Part shown: piece by piece, positions 8,512 to 18,036 of the stretch
How positions within the stretch are numbered: position 1 is the first letter of the stretch
How the letters are laid out: each line of letters starts with the position of its first letter
Assembly (NCBI RefSeq): GCF_009665255.1
Contig: NZ_CP035686.1
Coordinates: forward strand, 1,054,001 to 1,118,000
From: Vibrio metoecus
Lineage (GTDB): Bacteria; Pseudomonadota; Gammaproteobacteria; Enterobacterales; Vibrionaceae
DNA length: 64,000 nucleotides
Reading direction: 5' to 3'
Notes under the pieces: generated by a model
Database searches by the model: none
Seen by the model: the letters and a program-made list of their open reading frames with translations, nothing else
Told to the model about the DNA's origin: nothing
Translations under genes and position numbers: made by a program

Positions 8512-9966
8512 CTACAGAAGAGGATTAAATAGATAGAAGATTCGCTCTAAAAACCGGTTGTGCCATGGCCGCTGTGCCCATTCCGCTTCAATCACAGGGT
8601 GAGATTGCAGAATGTATTGCTGTTGTAACCAATGCATTTGCTGGGTAAATTCCAGATCATCCACGGCGAGAGTGAGCTCAAAATTAAGCCACAGGCTGCG
8701 CATATCCAGATTTACAGTTCCGACTAAACAAAATTGTTGGTCAATCACTACGGATTTGGTGTGCAGCAAGCCGCCATCGAATTCATGAATGCGTACACCG
8801 GCTTCAAGCAATTCCCCGTAAAAAGCACGCGAAGCCCATTGCACCATCAGAGAATCATTCTTCTTCGGAATGATAATGTCGACATTTATTCCTCGTTGAG
8901 CAGTCATTTTCAACGTTGCGAGCAAATCTGCGCTAGGAACAAAATAAGGCGTTGTAATACAAACAGAACGGTTAGCTTGGTTGATGGCTAAGGTGAGCAC
9001 TTGCGAAATTAAATTCTCTGGCATCCCCGGGCCTGACGGCACCACCTGAATGGGATGCTGAGGTTGATTAGGCTCAAGGCTGCACTCTGGGCTTTGAGGG
9101 AATAGGCGTAATCCCGTTTCAAATTCCCAATCCCAACAGTGAATAGCAGAAAGTACGTTAACCGTAGGGCCTGTGACACGCACCATGATATCGATCCATT
9201 GCCCCACACCGGCGTTTTGCTTGAAGTAAGCTGGGTCAACCATGTTCATTGATCCGGTATAGGCGATTTCATCATCAATCACGATGATTTTGCGATGCTG
9301 CCGCAAATCCAGTCTGCGCAGGAAAATACGCCATGGACTCACTTCCAAGGCTTGAACCACTTCAATCCCAGCGTCACGCATCATTTGTACCCAAGGGCTG
9401 CGGAAAAATCTCGGGCTTCCTGCGGAGTCGAGGAGAAGTTTGACATCCACTCCACGTTTGGCGGCTTGAATCAAGGCCGAAGCAACTCCATCGGCTAAGC
9501 CTCCGGGATGCCAAATATAAAACACCATGCGAACTTGAAACTGAGCGCGTTCAATATCTTCAATCACTGCATGTAAAATTTCATTAGGAGAGTTCAGAAG
9601 CGATAGGGTATTGCCACTGAGGGCTGGGATCCCCATCCGGTTATTACATAACTCATCAATACGAGAAATATGAGCGCCCATGCCTTCTTGTACATGAGCT
9701 TGACAATCATTTAATGAACGAAACCAATGACCAAAGGGGGTAAACATTTCTTTAGCACGTTCTGCCCTTTTGCGGCCAAGGTTGAGCTCGCCAAATAGGA
9801 AATAACAAAGCACGCCAACAAATGGAATGATGTAGATCACCATCAACCAAGCCAACGATACACTGACTGCGCGCCTTTTAAGAACCACACGAATAGTTAC
9901 ACCCGCTACTAATAACCAGTAGATACCAATGCTGAGCAGTGTGAGAAAGTGATAGAGCTTGTCCAT
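8512..9966 (-). CDS. cls: cardiolipin synthase A
   Basis: This 484-residue membrane-bound phospholipase-D superfamily enzyme condenses two phosphatidylglycerols into cardiolipin. Two N-terminal hydrophobic segments (residues ~8-28 and ~38-58) anchor it. Two complete HKD motifs follow: HRKIIVIDDEIAYTGSMN (residues ~223-240) and HTKSVVIDQQFCLVGTVN (~402-419). The length matches ClsA. It stands alone, divergent from the downstream sodium symporter across a 333-bp intergenic region. Confidence 0.94.
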   Translation of the reverse strand: MDKLYHFLTLLSIGIYWLLVAGVTIRVVLKRRAVSVSLAWLMVIYIIPFVGVLCYFLFGELNLGRKRAERAKEMFTPFGHWFRSLNDCQAHVQEGMGAHISRIDELCNNRMGIPALSGNTLSLLNSPNEILHAVIEDIERAQFQVRMVFYIWHPGGLADGVASALIQAAKRGVDVKLLLDSAGSPRFFRSPWVQMMRDAGIEVVQALEVSPWRIFLRRLDLRQHRKIIVIDDEIAYTGSMNMVDPAYFKQNAGVGQWIDIMVRVTGPTVNVLSAIHCWDWEFETGLRLFPQSPECSLEPNQPQHPIQVVPSGPGMPENLISQVLTLAINQANRSVCITTPYFVPSADLLATLKMTAQRGINVDIIIPKKNDSLMVQWASRAFYGELLEAGVRIHEFDGGLLHTKSVVIDQQFCLVGTVNLDMRSLWLNFELTLAVDDLEFTQQMHWLQQQYILQSHPVIEAEWAQRPWHNRFLERIFYLFNPLL

Positions 9967-10299
9967 TCTTATCCAATAAGAAACTGAAATTCATTTGGGA
10001 TAGTAAAGCGAAAGCATAAGAGAAGAAAGCAAAGCGGCCAAATTAATCGAAGAGTTTAGCAGAATGATCTTGTTATTAATTTGTAAAAACAAGTGAAAGG
10101 CGTCAGCTTTCGAGTAAAAAATAAACAAACACACCGCAAAATCAAATTGGTGGTAGCAAAATAGACTGTTCGGGCTTCCAATTTTATTCTCGAACTGATT
10201 TACTTGCCATACTTCTAAAGTTAGTGATGACTTTATCGAGTGTAATTATTAGTTTACACCCACAAATAACTAAGCAAACACAATTCATTGGTAGCAAAT
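9967..10299. other. intergenic region between divergent cls and symporter genes
   Basis: This is an A/T-rich 333-bp divergent promoter region. I see no strong hairpin, no small ORF with a good ribosome site and no clear operator. Promoters for both flanking genes presumably lie here. Confidence 0.5.
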
Positions 10300-11634
10300 A
10301 TGGCAAGTAGCTCTAGAGGTCAATTTTCCTCTCGATTTGGTTTTATTATGGCCGCGGCAGGTTCTGCGGTAGGTCTTGGCAATGTGTGGGGGTTTCCCAC
10401 TCAAGCCGCGAGTAATGGTGGTGCCGTTTTCCTTTTGGTCTACCTGTGTATGGTGTTTTTATTGGCTTACCCTATGTTGGTGGCGGAGCTAACCATTGGC
10501 CGTTATGGTCAATCAAACCCGATTCGATCATTTCGTGCCGTTTGGCCTAAAGGCAAAGTGGGTGCGATTCTACTGGGCTTGGTTGGGATGGTGGTGGTTT
10601 CTCTCATCCTCAGCTTCTATGCGATTGTCGCTGGATGGTTAGTCGGATCACTGTTTGGTAGCGGTCTAACACTGGTGGGTGGAGAGAGTGCCAGTCATTG
10701 GTTAACCTCTTTTAGTACCGAGCGAAATCTTGTTTTGATGATGGCCTTCATGGCCTTAACCATGTTTGTCGTGCGCAACGGCGTTGCAGATGGTATCGAG
10801 AAATGGTCCACCCGACTGATGCCACTGTTGTTCGTTCTGTTTGGTCTATTGACGGTGTATATCTTCACCCAAGAAGGTGCGATGGACGGACTCAAAATGT
10901 ATTTGGTTCCGGATCTTAGCCATTTCACGCCACAGGTCGTGGTCAGTGCGATGGGGCAAGCTTTCTTCTCACTCTCTTTGGGTGTGTGTGTGATGACCAC
11001 CTATGGCTCGTATCTTAATAAAGAAGCCAACTTGCCAAAAACCGCCGCTCAAGTGGCATTGATTGATACGGGTGTTGCATTTATTGCGGGATTGATGGTT
11101 CTGCCTGCCATGTTTGTAGCGAAACACAACGGGGTAGAGATTTTCTCCACCTCCGGTGAATTACTCAACTCTGATACTTTAGTGTTCACGGTTTTGCCAG
11201 CGATGTTTGAAACCATGGGCGCGATTGGTGCGGTGATTGGCATCATCTTCTTCTTATTAATGATCATTGCGGCATTAACTTCTTCCATCTCCATGTTAGA
11301 AGTACCAGTAGCTTGTGCTGTTGAAGAGTTACAGCAAAAACGTTCTACTGCTGTAATGTGGATTGGTGGTCTAGTCACGGTGATTTCAGGTGTGATTGTT
11401 CTGAACTTCTCAAGTCTGTTCGGATTGGTTATTGAGCTTACAACCGTTTATTCACAACCGATTATTGCTCTGCTGATTACTTTGATTGCTGGTTGGATTT
11501 GGAATCGTAATCAGATTCTGTCTGAGCTAAAACAAGGTTGCCCTGATATTGAAACCAGCCTGTTCTGGAAAATCTGGCCTTGGTATGTGCGTCTTGTCTG
11601 CCCGGTTCTGATGTTGATGGTATTTTTTGCTTAA
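10300..11634 (+). CDS. sodium-dependent transporter, NSS/SNF family
   Basis: This 444-residue protein has about 11-12 hydrophobic segments. It has the hallmark N-terminus RFGFIMAAAGSAVGLGNVWGFP, the unwound TM1 sodium/substrate site of the NSS (LeuT-like) family. I place the start at the ATG at 10300. A TTG four codons upstream is in frame but less likely, and neither has a strong Shine-Dalgarno. Bacterial members import amino acids, for example tryptophan or tyrosine, with Na+. The substrate cannot be read from the sequence. A terminator follows, so it is probably monocistronic. A Na+-driven transporter fits the sodium bioenergetics of vibrios. Confidence 0.85.
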   Translation: MASSSRGQFSSRFGFIMAAAGSAVGLGNVWGFPTQAASNGGAVFLLVYLCMVFLLAYPMLVAELTIGRYGQSNPIRSFRAVWPKGKVGAILLGLVGMVVVSLILSFYAIVAGWLVGSLFGSGLTLVGGESASHWLTSFSTERNLVLMMAFMALTMFVVRNGVADGIEKWSTRLMPLLFVLFGLLTVYIFTQEGAMDGLKMYLVPDLSHFTPQVVVSAMGQAFFSLSLGVCVMTTYGSYLNKEANLPKTAAQVALIDTGVAFIAGLMVLPAMFVAKHNGVEIFSTSGELLNSDTLVFTVLPAMFETMGAIGAVIGIIFFLLMIIAALTSSISMLEVPVACAVEELQQKRSTAVMWIGGLVTVISGVIVLNFSSLFGLVIELTTVYSQPIIALLITLIAGWIWNRNQILSELKQGCPDIETSLFWKIWPWYVRLVCPVLMLMVFFA

Positions 11635-11664
11635 TCGAAATATCAGAGAGATAGGTTTTACAGT

Positions 11665-11692
11665 AAAGCGGCTTTTGAGCCGCTTTTTCTTT
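11665..11692 (+). terminator. rho-independent terminator of the NSS transporter gene
   Basis: AAAGCGGC-TTTTGA-GCCGCTTT is a perfect 8-bp stem followed by TTCTTT, starting 30 bp after the stop. Confidence 0.85.
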
Positions 11693-11741
11693 AGGCTGAG
11701 AAGGTTTTAAGTATAATCACGTCGCAAAGTGAGGCGTATTT

Positions 11742-12455
11742 ATGTTTGATATTCTGTTTACCCATCCTGATTTTCTACTTATCAATAAACACCCCAACGT
11801 ATCTGTCCATAAAGATGATGGCGATACCATGTTGCTGCAAGAAGTGGCGACGCAAACCGGGGATGGCCAGCTCTACTTGGTGCATCGGTTGGATAAGATG
11901 ACTTCGGGTATTTTGCTATTGGCAAGAAATGCCGCTGCGGCCAGTGAGCTTTCGCAAGGCTTTGCTAAGCGCCAGGTTGAAAAATTCTATCTAGCGATTG
12001 GGAGTAAAAAGCCGAAGAAAAAACAAGGTTTGATCTGCGGAGACATGGAGCGTTCACGTCGCTCATCATGGAAGTTGGTTAACTCGCAAGAAAATCCTGC
12101 GATTACGCAATTTCTCTCTACAACGGCGGCACCGTGGGAGCGCTTGTTTTTATGTAAACCCCACACAGGAAAAACTCACCAAATTCGCGTGGCACTCAAA
12201 TCGATAGGATCGGCGATTGTCGGGGACCCTATTTATAACGCCTCCGAATCAGAACAAGCCGATCGTGGTTATCTACACGCTTTTGCGTTGCGTTTTACCT
12301 ATCAAGGTGAGGTCTACCAATGGTTGTGTGATCCGCGCCAGTTTTCACACTTAGGTAAAAAATGGCAAGAAGAGGCGGTGAGTCAAGGCATTGAAAGCTG
12401 GCTGTCTCCATGGGATTTGCCTTGGCCAGTGTTGAAGATGAGTGCGAAAGAGTAA
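11742..12455 (+). CDS. RluA-family pseudouridine synthase
   Basis: This 237-residue RNA pseudouridine synthase has the catalytic motif HRLDKMTSGILLLA (residues ~47-60), where the Asp is the nucleophile. It also has the family segments KPHTGKTHQIRVAL and GDPIYN. There is no S4 RNA-binding domain. That and the short length place it with the TIGR01621-type single-domain enzymes (as remembered), not RluC or RluD. The target uridine is unknown. It has a good ribosome site (GAGG, 7 bases before the ATG) and a TATAAT at 11712-11717 that may be its -10 element. It stands alone between two terminators. Confidence 0.85.
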   Translation: MFDILFTHPDFLLINKHPNVSVHKDDGDTMLLQEVATQTGDGQLYLVHRLDKMTSGILLLARNAAAASELSQGFAKRQVEKFYLAIGSKKPKKKQGLICGDMERSRRSSWKLVNSQENPAITQFLSTTAAPWERLFLCKPHTGKTHQIRVALKSIGSAIVGDPIYNASESEQADRGYLHAFALRFTYQGEVYQWLCDPRQFSHLGKKWQEEAVSQGIESWLSPWDLPWPVLKMSAKE

Positions 12456-12475
12456 GCGAGCTTGGTGGAAATTTA

Positions 12476-12508
12476 CCCTCATCGTATAGGTTTTAGGCGA
12501 TGAGGGTA
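12476..12508. terminator. bidirectional hairpin between the pseudouridine synthase gene and ynjF
   Basis: CCCTCATCG and CGATGAGGG form a perfect 9-bp stem around a 13-base loop between two convergent genes. There is no strong T tract on either side. Confidence 0.55.
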
Positions 12509-12513
12509 GAAGA

Positions 12514-13149
12514 CTACTGTTGTGCTACTTCGCTCTTTTCTGCAAGTTGCAATGTTTGGAAGCCGTAATAAATACGAGTCGTGGTGGTAAACCAACAGGC
12601 TGCGCCAAACACCCAAGCGATGGTTGAGAACGATTGAGGGAAGAGGCACATCAGTGCAAAGGACGCGATGGTCTCGGTTCCTTCAGTCAGCCCACTCATG
12701 TAATACAAAGACTTGTGCTGATAAATCGGGTTAGCGATGCCGCGTTTACTGGCCATTACCGCGAAGGCGAGAAAGCTACTGCCTGTGCCGATAAAGGCAA
12801 AAATTAAGAAAGCTCCTGCAATCGCGTTGTGGTCGGGATTGGCAAGAACAAACCCAAAAGGCACTAACGAATAAAATAAAAAATCGAGGCTGATGTCGAG
12901 AAATCCACCAGCATCAGTCAAACCTTGGCGGCGTGCCAGTGCACCATCGAGCCCATCACAAATGCGGTTTACGGCAATCAGAATCAGCGCGAGCCAATAT
13001 TGTTCCATTGCAAGGGCCGGTAGCGCGAGAACGCCAACAGCGAAGCCCATTAGTGTCACTTGGTTGGCCGTGATGTTGGCTTTGTCCAACACGCTGGCTA
13101 TTTGAGTCACTGGCCAGCGAATCACTTTGATAGCGTAGCGATCAAGCAT
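12514..13149 (-). CDS. ynjF: CDP-alcohol phosphatidyltransferase family protein (YnjF-like)
   Basis: This 211-residue membrane protein carries the CDP-alcohol phosphotransferase signature DGLDGALARRQGLTDAGGF, followed by the second Asp pair in LDISLDF (DGxxAR-x8-GxxxDxxxD). It has several hydrophobic helices. Such enzymes join a CDP-linked lipid to an alcohol; the substrate here is unknown. The ATG overlaps the end of the ynjD ATPase gene by 8 bp and has a GAGGTG ribosome site. It is therefore the last gene of the ynjB-C-D-F operon, matching the E. coli neighbourhood, where ynjE lies between D and F. ynjE is missing here. Confidence 0.82.
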   Translation of the reverse strand: MLDRYAIKVIRWPVTQIASVLDKANITANQVTLMGFAVGVLALPALAMEQYWLALILIAVNRICDGLDGALARRQGLTDAGGFLDISLDFLFYSLVPFGFVLANPDHNAIAGAFLIFAFIGTGSSFLAFAVMASKRGIANPIYQHKSLYYMSGLTEGTETIASFALMCLFPQSFSTIAWVFGAACWFTTTTRIYYGFQTLQLAEKSEVAQQ

Positions 13150-13789
13150 GGTTCACCTCAGTTGGCCATTCAATGGCACGACTGCCTACCGGTACATCAT
13201 CATGATCATGAGTCACCATCAAGGTAGGAATTCCTGCGCTAGTGAGTTGGCTAAATACCCAATCACGAAATTGGCTGCGCAACGTTTTATCCAGTTTACT
13301 GAACGGTTCATCTAGCAGGACTAATTTTGGCTCAGCAAGCAACATGCGCATCAAGCTAATCCGCGCCCGTTGTCCACCTGAGATCTGCTCGGGAAAGGAG
13401 TTGGCTAGCTCTGCGAGAGCGATGTTTTTTAGTGCCTCTAGCGCGATTATTTTGCGCTGTTCACCTTTCACAGTATTGGGGAGTGCAAATGCGAGATTCT
13501 CCCACACATTCAGATGTGGGAAGAGTAAGTCATCTTGGAACAAAATACCGACTTGGCGCTGGTGGGCTGGTAGCGAATTGAGTTGAGCATCACCGAGTTT
13601 AAGTGTGCCTTGGAAGGTAAAATCTGTTGCGAGATGCCCTGCAATCACACTGAGTAGCGTTGATTTTCCGCAGCCGCTAGGTCCCATTAAACTAACGATC
13701 TCACCTTCTGTAATAGTCAGGTTAAAGTCTGCCAATAGGCAGCTACCGTCTTTTCTATGGATGGTGAGGTTTTCGAGAGAAAAAATCAT
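13142..13789 (-). CDS. ynjD: ABC transporter ATP-binding protein (YnjD-like)
   Basis: This 215-residue ATPase has Walker A GPSGCGKST, the Q-loop ILFQDD, the signature ISGGQRARISL and Walker B LVLLDEPFSKLD, followed by the switch His (VTHDHDD). I chose the internal ATG (MIFSLENLTIHRKDG) because a longer in-frame extension would be mostly hydrophobic junk overlapping the permease gene. The gene still overlaps the end of ynjC by 35 bp. It most resembles the small ATPases of thiamine/spermidine-type importers. The operon partner set (binding protein, fused permease, YnjF) identifies YnjD. Because ynjB and ynjC are frameshifted here, it may currently lack a working partner. Confidence 0.85.
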   Translation of the reverse strand: MIFSLENLTIHRKDGSCLLADFNLTITEGEIVSLMGPSGCGKSTLLSVIAGHLATDFTFQGTLKLGDAQLNSLPAHQRQVGILFQDDLLFPHLNVWENLAFALPNTVKGEQRKIIALEALKNIALAELANSFPEQISGGQRARISLMRMLLAEPKLVLLDEPFSKLDKTLRSQFRDWVFSQLTSAGIPTLMVTHDHDDVPVGSRAIEWPTEVNHA

Positions 13790-15454
13790 GAAATACCACT
13801 TTAAATTGGACTGCCCGATGGCGGTGAATTTGCACGCGCCCGAGCAAAAGGGCAAGAGAAAAGAACACAAAAGGCAATACGGCTTGGCAGATTGCGTAAA
13901 TCGCCGCTACTCGGCGATCATAACCACTGGAAAGCGCAACGGCTTCGGTGGTGATGGTCGTTAAACGCCCTCCGCCCAACATTAAGGTGGGAAGATATTG
14001 AGCAAGACTCACGCTGATCCCCACTGCCCACGCATACAGCAAGGCTGGAAATAACAATGGCAGTTTTATTTTCCAGAAGATCTGCCATTCATTTTTACCT
14101 AAGCTGCGAGCCATTTTTGAATAATCGGGATTATAACTTTGCCATGGGCCACTGAGTGCAAGGTAAGCCAAGGGAAAAGCAAAAAAGGTGTGCGCCCAAA
14201 CCACCCATAAAGCATACGCATTTGAGGCAACCACTAAGGACAAGACTTGAAGCCCAAACAGCAGCGAGAGTTGTGGTAACAACATCGGTAGCGCAATCAA
14301 ATAGACGGGGATCGCTCGTTTACTTTGTAAACGATACTCTTGGGCGAATACCGCAATGAGCAATGCTAGGGTGCCGGAGCACAGAGCAAGTTGCACACTG
14401 GTTTCAATGTTCAGCAGTACATTTGGCCATTCGTCTTGCCAAAATTGTAGTGTCCATTGAGTAGGAAAGAGATCAGGGAAACGCCAACGCTGTGCCATGC
14501 TCCACGTTGCTGTAAGAGGAATGATCATCGCTGAAGTGAGCAGCAAAAGGGCAAGTAAGGTTTTTTGTGGTAACGGGGGGCATAGCGGCCGGACAATTGC
14601 CAACCACGGAAACCACGAGTCACTAACCATTCGATCATCCAGATGGTGAGCAACATAAGACTGGCAAGTAGCAAGAGGAGTAGCGCACCGGATGCAGCTC
14701 TTGGCAGTAAACTCAAGTCAGGTTCATTAAACCACTGCCATACTAATACTGAGAAAGTGGACGGCGTGGTTGGCCCCAACACTAAACTGAAATCAACCAC
14801 AGAAATTGCGTAAGCGGCGACTGCAAATAAGGTAAAACGAATTTTGCGTAACCACTGTGGAAAGACGACTTTCCACCACATCTGTTGAGATGAATAGCCT
14901 AATGAAGCGCTCAGGGTTTGGATTCTGGCTAAATTAAACTGCTGCAAAATCGGTAAGCTGATCAGCAAAATAAAAGGGACTTCTTTAATAGCCAAGGCCA
15001 ACGTAAGGCCGAGAGCATAAGGATCATGTACCAAGCCAGTGATCTCTTGGCTGTGATCTCGATATTGAAATAGCTCATGCAGCAGGCGAGCAAACCAACC
15101 CGTCGACGAAAACAAAAATGCAAAACCAATCGCAAAGGCGACATGAGGCAGAGCAAGCAGTAGTGAGAGGCTGTTTTCGATACGTTGCCACCGAGGATGA
15201 AACCAGAAGTGCTGTAAAATGGCAAAACTGATGAAAAGGGCTAAATAAGTACTCAATAGGGCAGAGCTGAACGATAGCAACAAGGCGTATTCCACGCCTT
15301 GCCATTGCCATACTTGGCTAAAACCTTGTAACGAAAAAGCAGAGTGTTCAAGCGCGCTCAGGCAGCCTAAAGAGGAGATCACCACCCCCGCCAATCCGGG
15401 TAGGATTGGCGCGATACAAAGACAGATCAAGCTCCAATAAACGTACCTGAGCAT
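13755..15454 (-). pseudogene. ynjC: YnjC-like fused ABC permease, interrupted by a one-base frameshift
   Basis: Two overlapping reading frames together make one double permease. The N-terminal part reads from 15454 down to a stop at 14525. The C-terminal part is open from 14630 to 13755. The junction is a run of six C (minus strand; G at 14575-14580). Adding one C would read GRYAPPLPQKTLLALLLL without interruption. The total of 1700 bases would then become 1701, a multiple of three, giving about 566 residues. The protein has about 12 hydrophobic segments and two EAA-type loops (LSASLGYSSQQMWWKVVFPQ and MARSLGKNEWQIFWKIKLPL), one in each half. It could be a true inactivation, a phase-variable tract, a programmed slip or a sequencing error. 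Confidence 0.8.
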
Positions 15455-15466
15455 GGGGCAATACCG

Positions 15467-16614
15467 TTACTTCAAACTGTTGCCGTAACGTTTTTGCCAC
15501 TCGGTTTCTAGTGCGCTTTGCCAGCTTGGGTGAGGTTCTGCAATGGCGGGAAACAGCATGGTGTTTTTCGCACTGCCATTGAGATATTGCGATTTCAATA
15601 CAGAAGGATCTCCCCAAATCGCTAAGTCCCCTTTACGTGACTGAGCTTCCCCACTGAGCAAGAAATTGATAGCTACTAAAGCACCTTCTTTGGCATTGGC
15701 ATTCCAAGGAATCGCTAAAAAGTGAATGTTGGTCAATGCTCCATTTTTCATCGCATAAGTTTGTGCGGTCGGGGCTAATTTGCCGGTCGCTTGCGCTGAA
15801 AAAACCGCATTTGGGTTGAAGGTGATCGCGAGATCTAATTGCCCATCATCCAGCAATTGCATCATTTGTGCTGAGCCTGAAGGAAATTGTTTGCCCTTAC
15901 GCCAAGCGACAGCATGCAACTCATCCAAATATTGCCAGAGCGGTTGAGTGATTTGCTGGAAGGTGGCGGGGTCGACAGGATGATTCAATTCTGGGGCATA
16001 CTGAGTCAGCTCAATTAAAGCGGCTTTTAAGAAGCTGGTGCCATGAAATTCAGGTGGTTGCGGGTAACTAATGCGATTTGGAAAGGCTTGCGCATAGCTG
16101 AGTAATTCAGCAAATGATGCTGGAGGATTATTCAGTAGTTGCTTGTCATGGATAAACACCAATTGCCCAACCCCCAAGGTGCTTCTAGCCCTTCGGTAGG
16201 TTCAGAAAAGTCGCTGCTTACGGGCAGAGTTTGATCGACCATTGGCCAGCTAGGTAACATTTCAACAAACGGGCCATAAAGTAACCCATTGTTTTTCATG
16301 GATTTGAAGTTTTCACCGTTAATCCACACGAGATCAACACTACCTTGTTCGTTTTTACCTGCCGCTTTTTCAGCAATTAAACGAGTGGTTGTTTCAGCGA
16401 TATCGGTCACTTTAACATGTTGCAAAGTAATGCCATAACGCGACTTGAGTAGATCTGCTGACCAGCGCAAATAGCTATTAATTTCTTGGCTACCGCCCCA
16501 TGCGTGAAAGTAAACAGTTTGGCCACGAGCTTTTTCAGTGATGTCTTCCCATGACTGCGCAGAAACGGTAAATGAAAGGGCGCACGCAGAGAGGAAGGTC
16601 AGCAGTTTTTTCAT
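15467..16614 (-). pseudogene. ynjB: YnjB-like periplasmic binding protein, interrupted by a one-base frameshift
   Basis: The N-terminal frame starts at 16614 with a signal peptide (MKKLLTFLSACALSFTVSAQ). It contains the YnjB-like phrases YFHAWGGSQEINSYLRW and SVDLVWINGENFKSMK, then stops at 16132. The rest (GQLVFIHDKQLLNN onward) is open in another frame to 15467. The shift is at a run of five G (near 16178-16186). A sixth G would restore APWGVGQLVFIHD and give 1149 bases, or 382 residues, close to the ~388 I remember for E. coli YnjB. It heads the ynjBCDF operon. The substrate of this importer family is uncertain, though thiamine-like ligands have been suggested. Confidence 0.82.
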
Positions 16615-16735
16615 GAATTGTCCTTATTATTCGACTGTATCGTATTCTTAGACCGACAAAATGATGCTTGTCTTTCATTATGAAGGAAAAAAATCAAAAT
16701 GCTCGGTTTCCTTGTTGTCCATAGGGAAATGAAGA

Positions 16736-16767
16736 TACAAAAACGGCAGCTTAATCCGCTGCCGTTA
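16736..16767 (-). terminator. rho-independent terminator of the hslJ-like gene
   Basis: On the minus strand AACGGCAGC-GGATTAA-GCTGCCGTT is a perfect 9-bp stem followed by TTTTG, about 27 bp past the stop. Confidence 0.85.
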
Positions 16768-16793
16768 AACGTTCAATCACTCTGAAATGAGGG

Positions 16794-17237
16794 TTAGTTT
16801 ACCCAGTCACGTAGAGTGAACGTTAGAGTGTGAACATCGTTTTTCAGAGTCAATGTTTCTTTGGTTAGGGTGATGTTGCTCCAGTCGGTCAGTGTTTGTG
16901 ACACGGCTTGTTCCGTATCCATCACATCACCTAGACACATCTTCATGGTCATCCCCATTTTTTCGATGCGGAATTGGTTATCTTTAAGTTCTGCTTTACC
17001 AAAGAAGTTGTTACAGCCGGCATTGCCGCTGGCCATCATTTTTTCACCGATTTCTAAACGAGGGGCTTCATTGTGTTCATCTTTCGCCACATCTTTGCCA
17101 TCAATTTGGGTCAGTTGCCAATTGTGGTGTTGAAGATCTTGAGCAGTAATTTGCACGTTATCACCATTGCTTGCACAAGCTGTCATCAATACAGGTAGGG
17201 TAATTGCAGCAAGTAACGATTTTGAACTAAGCTTCAT
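16794..17237 (-). CDS. HslJ-like META-domain lipoprotein
   Basis: This 147-residue protein starts at the ATG preceded by a GGAGTG ribosome site; a longer in-frame upstream extension lacks one. The N-terminus is a lipoprotein signal ending in LMTAC. The mature part is a META/HslJ domain: NWQLTQIDGKDV, then the glycine/asparagine/cysteine phrase GNAGCNNFFGKAEL, and the MTMKMC segment. In E. coli HslJ is a heat-inducible outer-membrane protein linked to novobiocin resistance, and its biochemical role is unclear. The gene is single, with its own terminator. Confidence 0.85.
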   Translation of the reverse strand: MKLSSKSLLAAITLPVLMTACASNGDNVQITAQDLQHHNWQLTQIDGKDVAKDEHNEAPRLEIGEKMMASGNAGCNNFFGKAELKDNQFRIEKMGMTMKMCLGDVMDTEQAVSQTLTDWSNITLTKETLTLKNDVHTLTFTLRDWVN

Positions 17238-17383
17238 AATATTCACTCCGAATGTGGAAACCCGCACAGTATAGTGAATAAAACACTGTTTTTGTCAGCA
17301 TAAGGTCATGGTTTATATGAAACTTTGAACCTAGTCGATTTAGAGCCGAGCCCGAAGTCAGTCAATAAGGATGTGAGTTACTC

Positions 17384-17650
17384 ATGGAGCAACTTGAGTT
17401 TTTCAATATTGTCAGCCCCTGTGTTGGGGTATGTAGTGTCGATGAGAAAGGCTATTGCAAAGGTTGCCTACGCAAGCGGGAAGAACGTTTTGGTTGGTTG
17501 AGTATGACCCCAGCTCAGCAACTGCATGTGATCAAACTCTGTCGACAGCGTTATCGCCGTAAGCAGGCGGAGGCGCGTGGTCAGAAGCAAACAGTGAGCC
17601 TGAGCGAAAGTGAACCGCAAATGACAGACGCTCAGCCCACTCTGTTTTGA
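17384..17650 (+). CDS. DUF1289 family protein
   Basis: This 88-residue protein has four conserved cysteines in SPCVGVCSVDEKGYCKGCLR (residues ~11-30), typical of DUF1289, followed by the segment EERFGWLSMTPAQQLHVIKLCRQRY. The cysteines suggest a bound metal or Fe-S cluster, but no function is established that I know of. The C-terminal 25 residues are polar and probably disordered. The start ATG has the weak upstream ribosome site AAGGATGTGAG. Confidence 0.85.
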   Translation: MEQLEFFNIVSPCVGVCSVDEKGYCKGCLRKREERFGWLSMTPAQQLHVIKLCRQRYRRKQAEARGQKQTVSLSESEPQMTDAQPTLF

Positions 17651-17655
17651 GTGGA

Positions 17656-17871
17656 TCATTCAGACCATAAGTCACTGACCCAACCTCCCACTTGATCATC
17701 AAAATGGTTACCAGCAAACTTGCGAGGTTCGTTGGCATTAGGATCTGTTACTTGGGTCATCATTTCGTAAATATACCGAGCCATTGGGTCGCTGCAACTT
17801 TCCACTCGTTGTCTACGTGTGGCGACCTCTTTAATCATTTTCAGGCGAAAACTCTTACTGTTACGTTTCAT
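17656..17871 (-). CDS. conserved small basic protein, unknown function
   Basis: This 71-residue protein is supported by an excellent ribosome site (GGAGG, 8 bases before the ATG at 17871) and ordinary codon use. The N-terminal half is very basic (KRNSKSFRLKMIKEVATRRQR). The C-terminal half is acidic and aromatic (FDDQVGGWVSDLWSE). No signal peptide, membrane segment or cysteine cluster is visible. It is convergent with the DUF1289 gene, only 5 bp away. I do not recognise the family. The basic N-terminus could bind nucleic acid, but that is a guess. Confidence 0.65.
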   Translation of the reverse strand: MKRNSKSFRLKMIKEVATRRQRVESCSDPMARYIYEMMTQVTDPNANEPRKFAGNHFDDQVGGWVSDLWSE

Positions 17872-18021
17872 TGGCAAACCTCCGATTTTCGAGCGACTGA
17901 GTTAAAAAGTTAGAACTCAGTCACACTATCGTCAACGTTCATTTGCCGTACATTTTCTAATGCTATCCTCACATTTTATTTCGCTATCTCATTCATAGTA
18001 TTCAGTGCTAGGCCTTAATTT

Positions 18022-18036
18022 GCCCCAATTGGGGGC
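18022..18036 (-). terminator. short hairpin at the 3' end of the exporter operon
   Basis: GCCCC-AATT-GGGGC lies immediately after the stop of the ABC permease. The stem is only 5 bp and the following bases are A/T-rich without a T run. Confidence 0.4.
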
